Shown one piece after another: positions 1-5,705 of a DNA stretch of 7,329 nt (its first letter is position 1; every line of letters begins with the position of its first letter). Where the stretch lies: positions 1 through 7,329 of the forward strand of contig JAZOUO010000053.1 of assembly GCA_045658225.1 (NCBI GenBank), given 5' to 3'. The notes under the pieces are model-generated. The model searched no databases. It was not told where the DNA came from and saw nothing but the letters and a program-made list of their open reading frames with translations. The position numbers and the translations under genes are program-made. This DNA comes from SVTX01 sp045658225 (GTDB taxonomy: Bacteria > Bacillota > Clostridia > Oscillospirales > CAG-272).

Positions 1-777
1 CTTGCTCTTATGGCAGCAGGTGTTCCGATCAAGGCTCCCGTTGCAGGTATCTCCTGCGGTCTTATCACCGCAGAGGACGGTTCTTGGGATACAATGATCG
101 ACATTCAGGGTCTTGAGGACTTCTATGGCGACATGGACTTCAAGGTAGCAGGTACACACAAGGGTATCACATCCATTCAGATGGACCTTAAGATCGACGG
201 TCTTACACCCGAGATCATCAAGCAGGCGTTCGAGCAGACCAAAGCAGGCCGTGAATACATTATCGACGAGGTAATTCTCAAGGCTATCCCCACTCCCAGA
301 GCAGAGGTTTCCAAGTATGCTCCCAAGATGACATCCTTCAAGATAGATCCCGACAAGATCCGCGAGGTAATCGGTAAGGGCGGCTCTGTAATCCAGAAAA
401 TCTGCGCTGATTCCGGTGCTAAGGTTGACATCAACGACGAGGGTATTATCACTATCGCGGCTATAAACGGCGAGAGCGCAGCAATAGCAAAGGCTATGAT
501 CGACGCTATCGTATTTGAGCCCGAGGTAGGCTGCACATACAGCGGTAAGGTAGTAAAGATCCTTGCAAGCAAGGACAAGCCCAACGAGGATATCGGATGC
601 TTCGTTGAATACGCTCCCGGCAAGGAAGGTATGGTCCACATCTCCAAGATCTGCGACCGCAGAATAAACAAGGTGACCGACGCAGGTATTGACGTTGGAT
701 CTGCAGTTAACGTTAAGTTTATGGGTCTTGACAAGAAGGGCCGTATGGACTTCTCTATCAAGGACGCTAACAACTGA
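1..777 (+). CDS. pnp: Polyribonucleotide nucleotidyltransferase (PNPase), C-terminal 258 residues, 5' end outside window
   Basis: PNPase degrades RNA 3' to 5' by phosphorolysis in the cytoplasm, usually as a trimer and often with a degradosome. The frame is open from base 1, so the start lies upstream; a full protein is about 700 residues. The fragment opens with the end of the second RNase PH domain, including GDMDFKVAGT (about residues 43-52), whose Asp residues match the catalytic/metal-binding pair of the family. A KH domain follows (about 110-168) with the RNA-binding GKGG loop encoded at 373-384, then an S1 domain (about 174-254) ending in GRMDFSIKDANN. No acidic or glutamine-rich tail follows. 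Codon choice is strongly biased, as expected for a highly expressed gene. The stop is TGA, and a 13-bp inverted repeat begins 9 nt after it. Identification is very secure. Confidence 0.97.
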   Translation, partial: LALMAAGVPIKAPVAGISCGLITAEDGSWDTMIDIQGLEDFYGDMDFKVAGTHKGITSIQMDLKIDGLTPEIIKQAFEQTKAGREYIIDEVILKAIPTPRAEVSKYAPKMTSFKIDPDKIREVIGKGGSVIQKICADSGAKVDINDEGIITIAAINGESAAIAKAMIDAIVFEPEVGCTYSGKVVKILASKDKPNEDIGCFVEYAPGKEGMVHISKICDRRINKVTDAGIDVGSAVNVKFMGLDKKGRMDFSIKDANN

Positions 778-786
778 AACAATTTA

Positions 787-820
787 CAATTAGGGCTGTT
801 ATAAACGACAGCCCTAATTG
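787..820 (+). terminator. Perfect 13-bp inverted repeat after pnp, possible terminator or 3'-end stabilising hairpin
   Basis: Bases 787-799 (CAATTAGGGCTGT) pair perfectly with 808-820 around an 8-nt loop. It lies 9 nt after the pnp stop, where a terminator is expected. It is not followed by a T-tract (the next bases are GACAAACC), so intrinsic termination would be weak. It may instead protect the pnp mRNA 3' end or let some transcription continue into the small gene downstream. The structure is seen directly; its role is inferred. Confidence 0.55.
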
Positions 821-852
821 GACAAACCCACATAGCGAAAGGAAGAATAAAA

Positions 853-972
853 ATGAACTCCGAAAAAAACAAACAAAAGCAACTCACAACACTTGTAGCT
901 ATTATGGGCGTTCTTACCGCTATTCTTCTTGTCTCCGTCGTAATACTTATTATTGCGGCAATAGTAATGTAA
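853..972 (+). CDS. 39-residue single-pass membrane peptide, function unknown
   Basis: This short frame runs from ATG at 853 to TAA at 972. A ribosome binding site, AAAGGAAG at 838-845, lies 7 nt before the start. The product has a charged, lysine-rich head (MNSEKNKQKQ) followed by an almost wholly hydrophobic segment from about residue 11 to the end (39), rich in Ile, Leu and Val: one membrane helix with the N terminus probably cytoplasmic. The next gene starts 21 nt downstream, so the two are probably co-transcribed. The peptide resembles the first 40 residues of that neighbour: both begin MNS, have a Lys cluster, and share a T-L-x-A-I ... V-L-x-x-I-L pattern with one gap. It could be a real small membrane protein, a translated leader, or a relic of a duplicated anchor region. 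I recognise no named family. Confidence 0.6.
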   Translation: MNSEKNKQKQLTTLVAIMGVLTAILLVSVVILIIAAIVM

Positions 973-993
973 GGAAGGAGAACGCATAAATTT

Positions 994-1914
994 ATGAACT
1001 CATCAAATATCAGTTTAAACTCTAAGAAAAAAATAACCCTTACTGCCATATGCGTACTTTCAATCATTCTTGCTCTTTGCATTGTCATCGTTGCAGTAGC
1101 GGGTATATATAATGCTCTGTCAGGCGTAGGTTTTTCAAACGGCCTTGCAGCAGATAAGCTTACAAGCTACGTTGCAACCAAAGATAACTCTCTGTACGGT
1201 ACGCTGATACTTGTAAACAATTCTCATAAATACACCTTCCCCGAGGAGGATCACAGCCCCGATAAAAACAGCCATTTAGTAAATCTGTACAGTTATAAAA
1301 ACAACAATGGCGGAAAATACGTATTTTCAGGATCGGATCTTTGGGTTCATGAGTCTGCAGTCACATATGCTCACAATATGCTTAACAAAATGGCGGCTGA
1401 CACAAATACGATCTACATGATTACTTCAGCGTATAGAACATACGAAGATCAGCAAAATATAGGTTCCGATGTTGGCGCGGGGTATAGCGATCATCACACA
1501 GGATATTGCTTTTCTCTCCGTTCCGAAACCGGATCATTATCCCCCACAGAATATGAGTGGATACATGAAAATGCTCAAAACTATGGTTTCATTATAAGAT
1601 ATCCCGAGTCCAAGGCTCCGTCGACAGGTGTAAACGGATATCCTAATTGCCTTAGATACGTTGGAACTGCTCACGCAAATTTCATGAAGCAGAACGATCT
1701 TTCTCTTGAAGAGTACATAGAATACCTCAAGGCAAATGCAAAAAACGAGCCTATCGGCGTAAAGTGTGAAACGGGCGAGGAGTATTTCATATATTACTAT
1801 GCATTTGAGGGCAAACAAATAAACATTCAAATACCCAAGGATGCTGACAAATATCCCTTCGATATTTCAGGCACTAACGACGGCGGTATAGTTGTCACAA
1901 TTAAAGTAAAATAA
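994..1914 (+). CDS. Membrane-anchored VanY-like (peptidase M15B) protein with degenerate active site, probable pseudoenzyme
   Basis: The 306-residue protein has a Lys-rich start and one membrane helix (about 14-39), so its main part should lie outside the cell. Residues about 115-240 match the VanY D-alanyl-D-alanine carboxypeptidase fold: SAYRTYEDQQ (145-154), SDHHTG (165-170), WIHENAQNYGFIIRYP, and LRYVG (220-224). The usual motifs are SxHxxGxAxD and EPWHxRYVG. Here His167 is kept, but the zinc-binding Asp is Ser174, the catalytic Glu is Tyr216 and the last zinc-binding His is Cys219. Peptide cleavage as in VanY is therefore unlikely; binding of peptidoglycan stem peptides is possible. A small beta-rich C-terminal extension (about 250-306, ending ISGTNDGGIVVTIKVK) follows. 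The start is supported by AAGGAAGGAG at 971-980, although its 13-nt spacing is long; no other in-frame start is nearby. It follows the 39-residue membrane peptide gene and ends just before a hairpin terminator. Confidence 0.85.
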   Translation: MNSSNISLNSKKKITLTAICVLSIILALCIVIVAVAGIYNALSGVGFSNGLAADKLTSYVATKDNSLYGTLILVNNSHKYTFPEEDHSPDKNSHLVNLYSYKNNNGGKYVFSGSDLWVHESAVTYAHNMLNKMAADTNTIYMITSAYRTYEDQQNIGSDVGAGYSDHHTGYCFSLRSETGSLSPTEYEWIHENAQNYGFIIRYPESKAPSTGVNGYPNCLRYVGTAHANFMKQNDLSLEEYIEYLKANAKNEPIGVKCETGEEYFIYYYAFEGKQINIQIPKDADKYPFDISGTNDGGIVVTIKVK

Positions 1915-1926
1915 AATATTATGCAT

Positions 1927-1957
1927 AAAAATCCGCTTCATCGAGAAGCGGATTTTT
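1927..1957 (+). terminator. Hairpin terminator after the VanY-like gene
   Basis: Bases 1927-1939 (AAAAATCCGCTTC) pair perfectly with 1945-1957 (GAAGCGGATTTTT) around a 5-nt loop, starting 12 nt after the stop. The 3' arm ends in five T, and the 5' arm begins with five A, so it could act on both strands. The short T-run is followed by ATATTA. Confidence 0.85.
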
Positions 1958-1990
1958 ATATTACATACATGATTTTTTTTGTAAAAGCCC

Positions 1991-2019
1991 TTTACTTATT
2001 TAATCTATTGTGATATAAT
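1991..2019 (+). promoter_or_regulatory. Sigma-A type promoter with extended -10 for the alcohol dehydrogenase gene
   Basis: A -35-like TTTACT (1991-1996) lies 17 bases before a perfect -10 TATAAT (2014-2019), which carries the extended TGn element (TGA, 2011-2013). Transcription would begin about 2026, giving a leader of about 40 nt before the ATG at 2066. The region sits in an AT-rich gap between the upstream terminator and the gene. No clear operator repeat is visible around it. Confidence 0.75.
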
Positions 2020-2065
2020 ATAATTGTATAAGTATTTAGTTTAATTCCCTGATTGGAGGTTCTCT

Positions 2066-3220
2066 ATGCGCAGTTGTTCACTTAAGACAACCATACATTT
2101 TGAGGGCAATTCCCTTTCCCGTCTTTCATCACTCGAATATAAAAGCGTGTTTATAATCGCAGATCCTTTTACAGTGTCCTCCGGACTGATTGAAGCAGTC
2201 ACGAAACACCTTGACGTTTCAAACATCAAGTACACAATTTATTCCGACGTGGTCCCCGATCCGTCGGTTGAAAAGGTGGTTCTTGGCGTTTCTGCGCTTG
2301 TAAAGGAACTGCCTCCCTGCATTATCGCTGTAGGCGGTGGCTCGGCAATCGACCTTGCGAAATGCGTCAAGCAGTTTGCCCATCAGATACACCCTGAATA
2401 CACTCCTCACTTTATCGCAGTTCCCACCACCAGCGGCACGGGTAGCGAGGTGACTTCGTTTGCGGTTATCACTGATACACAAAAGAATGTCAAGCACGCA
2501 ATCATAGATAACTTTATACTTCCGGACGAGGCGATTCTGGACGTTGAAATGGTAAAGAGCGTTCCCGCCTCCATCGCCGCTGATACAGGTATGGACGTTA
2601 TGGCTCACGCTCTTGAGGCATACGTAAGCACCAAAGCAGACTATTTCTCGGATATGTACGCAGAAAAGGCAACTTCCCTCTGCAAGCATTATCTCGTTCG
2701 CTCATATAAATACCCCCAGACACACGAAAACAAGGCAAGAGAAAAAATGCACGTTGCGTCCTGCCTTGCAGGAATCGCATTTAACGCAGTTTCCCTTGGT
2801 ATCTGTCACAGTATCGCGCATCAGCTTGGAGCGCAGTTCCATATACCCCATGGCCGCGCTAACGGTATTGTTCTCCCCCACGTCATCTCCTTTAACGCGG
2901 AGATAGACGAAAAGACTATCGTTTTGCAGAATCCCTCTCCATGCGTTTCTAAATACGCTAATATGTCAAGACGAATCGGTCTTATCAGCTACGACGATAT
3001 AGCCTCGGTAAAGGCTCTTAACTACTTTATAAGATCCATGCAGATAGAAATGGGTATGCCCGTTTGCGTCCGTGAGGCTCTTCCCAAATGTACCTACGAG
3101 GAATACGCCTCCAAGATAAACGCTATGACAGAAGCGGCGCTCAAGGACAGATGCACCGAAACCAACCCCCGTGTTCCCACGGCGGCAGATATTGCGGATA
3201 TCTTCAAGGCTATCTGGTAA
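2066..3220 (+). CDS. Iron-containing (group III) alcohol dehydrogenase, AdhE/PduQ-like
   Basis: This cytoplasmic NAD(P)-dependent enzyme would interconvert a short-chain alcohol and its aldehyde, probably reducing aldehydes during fermentation. The 384 residues are the usual length. The N-terminal nucleotide-binding part carries GGGSAID (90-96) and TTSGTGSEVT (121-130). The C-terminal part carries the metal ligands: Asp177 and His181 in GMDVMAHALEAYVS, His252 in SIAHQLG and His262 in FHIPHGRAN. The end, TNPRVPTAADIADIFKAIW, matches the AdhE alcohol dehydrogenase half and PduQ/EutG-type enzymes. GGAGG at 2055-2059, 6 nt before the ATG, fixes the start. It has its own promoter and its own terminator, so it is probably a single-gene unit. 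No microcompartment or diol-dehydratase genes are in view, so the substrate is not known. Confidence 0.93.
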   Translation: MRSCSLKTTIHFEGNSLSRLSSLEYKSVFIIADPFTVSSGLIEAVTKHLDVSNIKYTIYSDVVPDPSVEKVVLGVSALVKELPPCIIAVGGGSAIDLAKCVKQFAHQIHPEYTPHFIAVPTTSGTGSEVTSFAVITDTQKNVKHAIIDNFILPDEAILDVEMVKSVPASIAADTGMDVMAHALEAYVSTKADYFSDMYAEKATSLCKHYLVRSYKYPQTHENKAREKMHVASCLAGIAFNAVSLGICHSIAHQLGAQFHIPHGRANGIVLPHVISFNAEIDEKTIVLQNPSPCVSKYANMSRRIGLISYDDIASVKALNYFIRSMQIEMGMPVCVREALPKCTYEEYASKINAMTEAALKDRCTETNPRVPTAADIADIFKAIW

Positions 3221-3232
3221 AATTGCATACAG

Positions 3233-3266
3233 AAAAGGACATCGGATTTTCCGATGTCCTTTTTTT
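3233..3266 (+). terminator. Strong hairpin terminator between convergent genes, likely bidirectional
   Basis: GGACATCGGA (3237-3246) pairs with TCCGATGTCC (3250-3259) around a TTT loop. It is flanked by four A (3233-3236) and a run of seven T (3260-3266). It starts 12 nt after the alcohol dehydrogenase stop and ends 1 nt before the icd stop on the other strand. The flanks give a T-tract in both directions (seven T on plus, four on minus), so it probably ends both transcripts, with the plus-strand signal stronger. Confidence 0.92.
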
Positions 3267-3267
3267 A

Positions 3268-4479
3268 TCAATATTTAGCCTCAAGTCTTTCTCTTACTGC
3301 CGTAATAAATCCCGCGGTGTTGACCGCCGTAGCACTCACGCCCTCGTCAACAAGACCTACAAGGTCCTTTGTCATAATACCGTCGTTCAAGGTCTCAATA
3401 CAAGCCGCCTCAAGATTGTTTGCAAATTCGCAAAGCTCGGGGATTTCGTCAAGCTCACCGCGCTTGCGAAGCGCACCACTCCAAGCATAAATCGTAGCCA
3501 TAGGGTTGGTGGAGGTGTCCTCACCCCTCAGATACCTGTAATAGTGGCGGGTGACCGTGCCGTGAGCCGCCTCATACTCGTACTTTCCGTCGGGAGACAC
3601 AAGTACGGACGTCATCATAGCAAGCGAGCCAAACGCAGTGGATACCATATCGCTCATAACGTCTCCGTCATAGTTCTTGCAAGCCCATATGTAGCCGCCC
3701 TCGCTTCTTATAACACGCGCGACCGCATCGTCAATAAGCGTGTAGAAATACGTGATACCGAGCGATTCAAACGCATCTTTATAATAATTATTATAAATGT
3801 CCTCAAAAATAAGCTTGAAGGTCTGGTCGTACTGCTTGGATATGGTGTCCTTTGTGGCAAACCAGAGATCCTGCTTTGTATCTATTGCAAACTTGAAGCA
3901 AGAGTGAGCAAATGATTCGATAGACGAATCCTTATTATACATTCCCTGAAGCACACCCGCACATTCAAAATCGTATATTGTCTTTGAAAACTCTGTGCCG
4001 TCATTTCCTTTGAAGGAAAGCGTAGCCACTCCGCTTGTAGGCACACGGTATTCGGTAGACTTGTAAACGTCTCCGTACGCGTGACGCGCGATAGTGATAG
4101 GCTTTTTCCAGTTGCGTACTACGGGCTTTATGGAATCAATAATTATAGGCGCGCGGAAGACCGTTCCGTCAAGCATAGCTCTTATTGTGCCGTTAGGTGA
4201 CTTCCACATCTCAGAAAGATTATATTCCACAACTCTCTGCTTGTTGGGCGTGATAGTCGCGCATTTTACTGCAACGCCGTACTTAAGCGTAGCGTTCGCG
4301 GAATCAATAGTCACCTGATCCTTGGTTTTCTCTCTTTCGGGAAGTCCAAGGTCGTAATATTCGGTTTTCAAATCAATAAACGGATAAAGAAGCTCATCCT
4401 TGATCATCTGCCAAATAATTCTTGTCATTTCGTCGCCGTCCATCTCAACGAGGGGCGTAGTCATTCTGATCTTCTGCAT
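3268..4479 (-). CDS. icd: Isocitrate dehydrogenase, NADP-dependent, type II (eukaryote-like homodimeric subfamily)
   Basis: The enzyme oxidatively decarboxylates isocitrate to 2-oxoglutarate, making NADPH; in an anaerobe it mainly supplies 2-oxoglutarate for glutamate synthesis. The 403 residues align along their length with the type II family of animal IDH1 rather than the E. coli type. Visible are MDGDEMTRIIWQ (13-24), ATITPN (74-79), SPNGTIR (94-100) with isocitrate-binding Ser94 and Arg100, RHAYGDVY (132-139, same numbering as human IDH1 Arg132 and Tyr139), LIDD (248-251), the metal-binding Asp273/Asp277 in YDGDVMSD, and HGTVTRH (306-312), whose Arg311-His312 pair marks NADP preference. 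AGGAGG (complement of 4486-4491) lies 6 nt before the ATG. It is the last gene of the minus-strand run, 28 nt after the nuclease gene. All key residues are intact. Confidence 0.97.
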   Translation of the reverse strand: MQKIRMTTPLVEMDGDEMTRIIWQMIKDELLYPFIDLKTEYYDLGLPEREKTKDQVTIDSANATLKYGVAVKCATITPNKQRVVEYNLSEMWKSPNGTIRAMLDGTVFRAPIIIDSIKPVVRNWKKPITIARHAYGDVYKSTEYRVPTSGVATLSFKGNDGTEFSKTIYDFECAGVLQGMYNKDSSIESFAHSCFKFAIDTKQDLWFATKDTISKQYDQTFKLIFEDIYNNYYKDAFESLGITYFYTLIDDAVARVIRSEGGYIWACKNYDGDVMSDMVSTAFGSLAMMTSVLVSPDGKYEYEAAHGTVTRHYYRYLRGEDTSTNPMATIYAWSGALRKRGELDEIPELCEFANNLEAACIETLNDGIMTKDLVGLVDEGVSATAVNTAGFITAVRERLEAKY

Positions 4480-4507
4480 TTTGGTCCTCCTGTGTATATG
4501 CTATATA

Positions 4508-5275
4508 TTATTTTGCGAGTTTATTTTCACCCGTCGCGTAATTTATCTCTATTCCCGGCTGTACGTTATAGACATAAACGCAAAAGCTTACGCCGTCTCC
4601 GTTGTCCTCCATAGAAAGCGCTTCCATAAGGACTCCGCTTGAGAGCAGATTGTCGCCCTCAAAAATAGGCGTCACACGGTAAAGCACGTGGTTGCCCGTT
4701 TCGCGCACGTAGTCCGCCACCATATTTTCAAAAGGAAGCATTCCATCAACGTTAAAATATCTCGTTCCCGTAATGAGATTTTCCTTGTTTGCATTCTCGG
4801 CAGTAAGCTGCCAACCGATAAGATGCGCGCGGTTATAGAGCCATCCGCCCTCGACAAGATCCGAGTCATATCTGTTCTGCTCCCAACCCGTAGGATATAC
4901 ACTGCTGATACTTCCGCGCTCCTCGTCCTTGGCGGGCATTATATCCTTGCCAACGCACGCCATAGTCACAGTGCATCTGCCAAGCTTGTCAAGATCTCCG
5001 TAGCTCTCAAAGGATTTTGTGGTGTACTCACTCTCCTCAAAAAAGGGCTTGTTGTCATTTATAATAACGTACGCAGACTCGCCGTCATACTTGGGAATAC
5101 TGTCAAGATTTGCACTCGGCGCATTATTAGTTGTACCGTTGTTTTTGTCGCCCATAGGGAGAGATATTTCTCCGTTATCAAACGAGGAAAGCAGGCTGTC
5201 GCAGGATGCAAGGCAAAGCACACTTGCAAGCAACGAAAGTATTATCAGAATACTTAAAAATCTTCTCATCTTCAT
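4508..5275 (-). CDS. Lipoprotein DNA/RNA non-specific endonuclease, EndA-like (Endonuclea_NS_2 family)
   Basis: This is probably a cell-surface nuclease that cuts DNA (and perhaps RNA) outside the cell. Residues 1-25 form a lipoprotein signal peptide: basic start MKMRR, a hydrophobic core, then the lipobox L22-A-S-C25, with Cys25 as the lipidated residue. A low-complexity linker (about 27-60, rich in Ser, Asn, Gly) follows, then the beta-beta-alpha-Me nuclease domain (about 62-245). The core is YNRAHLIGWQL (147-157), equivalent to the DRGH motif of EndA with His151 as general base, then NKENLITGTRYFNVDGMLPF (163-182); Asn166, Asn175 or Asn184 are candidate metal ligands. The family is known from streptococcal DNA-entry nuclease and secreted DNases. 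The binding site for ribosomes is poor (only an AGAGAG-like stretch upstream), and ATG at 5269 (Met3) is a possible alternative start. It begins 13 nt after the 134-aa gene. Role in uptake, nutrition or biofilm cannot be told from sequence. Confidence 0.88.
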   Translation of the reverse strand: MKMRRFLSILIILSLLASVLCLASCDSLLSSFDNGEISLPMGDKNNGTTNNAPSANLDSIPKYDGESAYVIINDNKPFFEESEYTTKSFESYGDLDKLGRCTVTMACVGKDIMPAKDEERGSISSVYPTGWEQNRYDSDLVEGGWLYNRAHLIGWQLTAENANKENLITGTRYFNVDGMLPFENMVADYVRETGNHVLYRVTPIFEGDNLLSSGVLMEALSMEDNGDGVSFCVYVYNVQPGIEINYATGENKLAK

Positions 5276-5288
5276 ATTAAGCTCTCTA

Positions 5289-5693
5289 TTATTTTACGTA
5301 AATTTCCTCTGTTATGTCGTGCGAGGAGCCACCTATGTCCGACCTGCTCTCAAGTCTCCAATCACCCTTGGGAAACTGAAAGTACATAGTCGCAGGATAT
5401 ACTCTGTTCCAACGGTACACAATGATTTTGCTTATCTTTTCTGCATACGGCAAAATGTCCGCGTTCTCCACAAAGCACACGTCACCCTCACCTGCAACAG
5501 ACAAAAAGTCATTGTCGCAAATAGCGTGATTTTCGGTATTCTGCGAAAACATTGTATAGGAATACTCGTTCATGTAAAGTTTCTTTCCCATATTGTCGTT
5601 GAGTATTCTGTCGCGTAAAACAGAGTCCTGACTCTGTCGACGCGCACCGAACATCATACCGCCCTTGTCGTCAAGGCAAACAATAACCGTCAT
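5289..5693 (-). CDS. Conserved 134-residue protein of unknown function
   Basis: The protein starts MTVIVCLDDKGGMMFGARRQ and has a beta-strand start, a D-D-K-G-G-M-M-F turn and an R-R-Q-S-Q-D segment. Further on are YSYTMF, CFVENADILPYAEKI, IIVYRWNRVYPAT, and the end GGSSHDITEEIYVK. It has no signal peptide or membrane helix and looks like a compact soluble domain. I recall similar short proteins in Clostridia, sometimes labelled ribonuclease Z in annotation, but no metallo-beta-lactamase HxHxDH motif is present, so that label would be wrong here. The start is supported by GAGG (complement of 5699-5702), 5 nt before the ATG. It lies 12 nt after the DUF1015 gene and 13 nt before the nuclease gene, inside the probable operon. 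Its motifs do not tell me the function. Confidence 0.8.
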   Translation of the reverse strand: MTVIVCLDDKGGMMFGARRQSQDSVLRDRILNDNMGKKLYMNEYSYTMFSQNTENHAICDNDFLSVAGEGDVCFVENADILPYAEKISKIIVYRWNRVYPATMYFQFPKGDWRLESRSDIGGSSHDITEEIYVK

Positions 5694-5705
5694 AAAAACC
5701 TCAAT

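Noticed and set aside
783..805. Possible promoter (TTTACA and TATAAA) just after pnp
   Set aside because: The spacing between the two hexamers is only 11 nt, far below the 16-18 needed, and the elements fall inside the inverted repeat.
177..1088. A 303-codon open frame on the minus strand across the end of pnp and the small peptide gene
   Set aside because: It lies opposite strong pnp coding sequence with clear KH and S1 motifs, spans the inverted repeat, and its translation shows no family motif. It is a by-product of codon bias in pnp.
853..1914. The idea that the small peptide gene and the VanY-like gene are one gene split by a frameshift
   Set aside because: The VanY-like gene has its own complete start, Lys cluster and membrane helix, and the small gene ends with a stop after a complete helix. 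Duplication fits better than a broken gene.
2066..3220. A propanediol or ethanolamine microcompartment locus
   Set aside because: Only the dehydrogenase resembles PduQ/EutG. No shell protein, dehydratase or aldehyde dehydrogenase gene is present, and the gene is a closed single-gene unit.
3088..3915. A 275-codon plus-strand frame running from the alcohol dehydrogenase end through the terminator and into icd
   Set aside because: It overlaps two secure genes and the terminator, and its product is Arg/Lys/Ser-rich without any recognisable domain.
4688..5618. Long plus-strand frames (4688-5257 and 5019-5618) opposite the nuclease and 134-aa genes
   Set aside because: They are antisense to genes with a lipobox, a nuclease core and good start contexts. 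The translations lack motifs.
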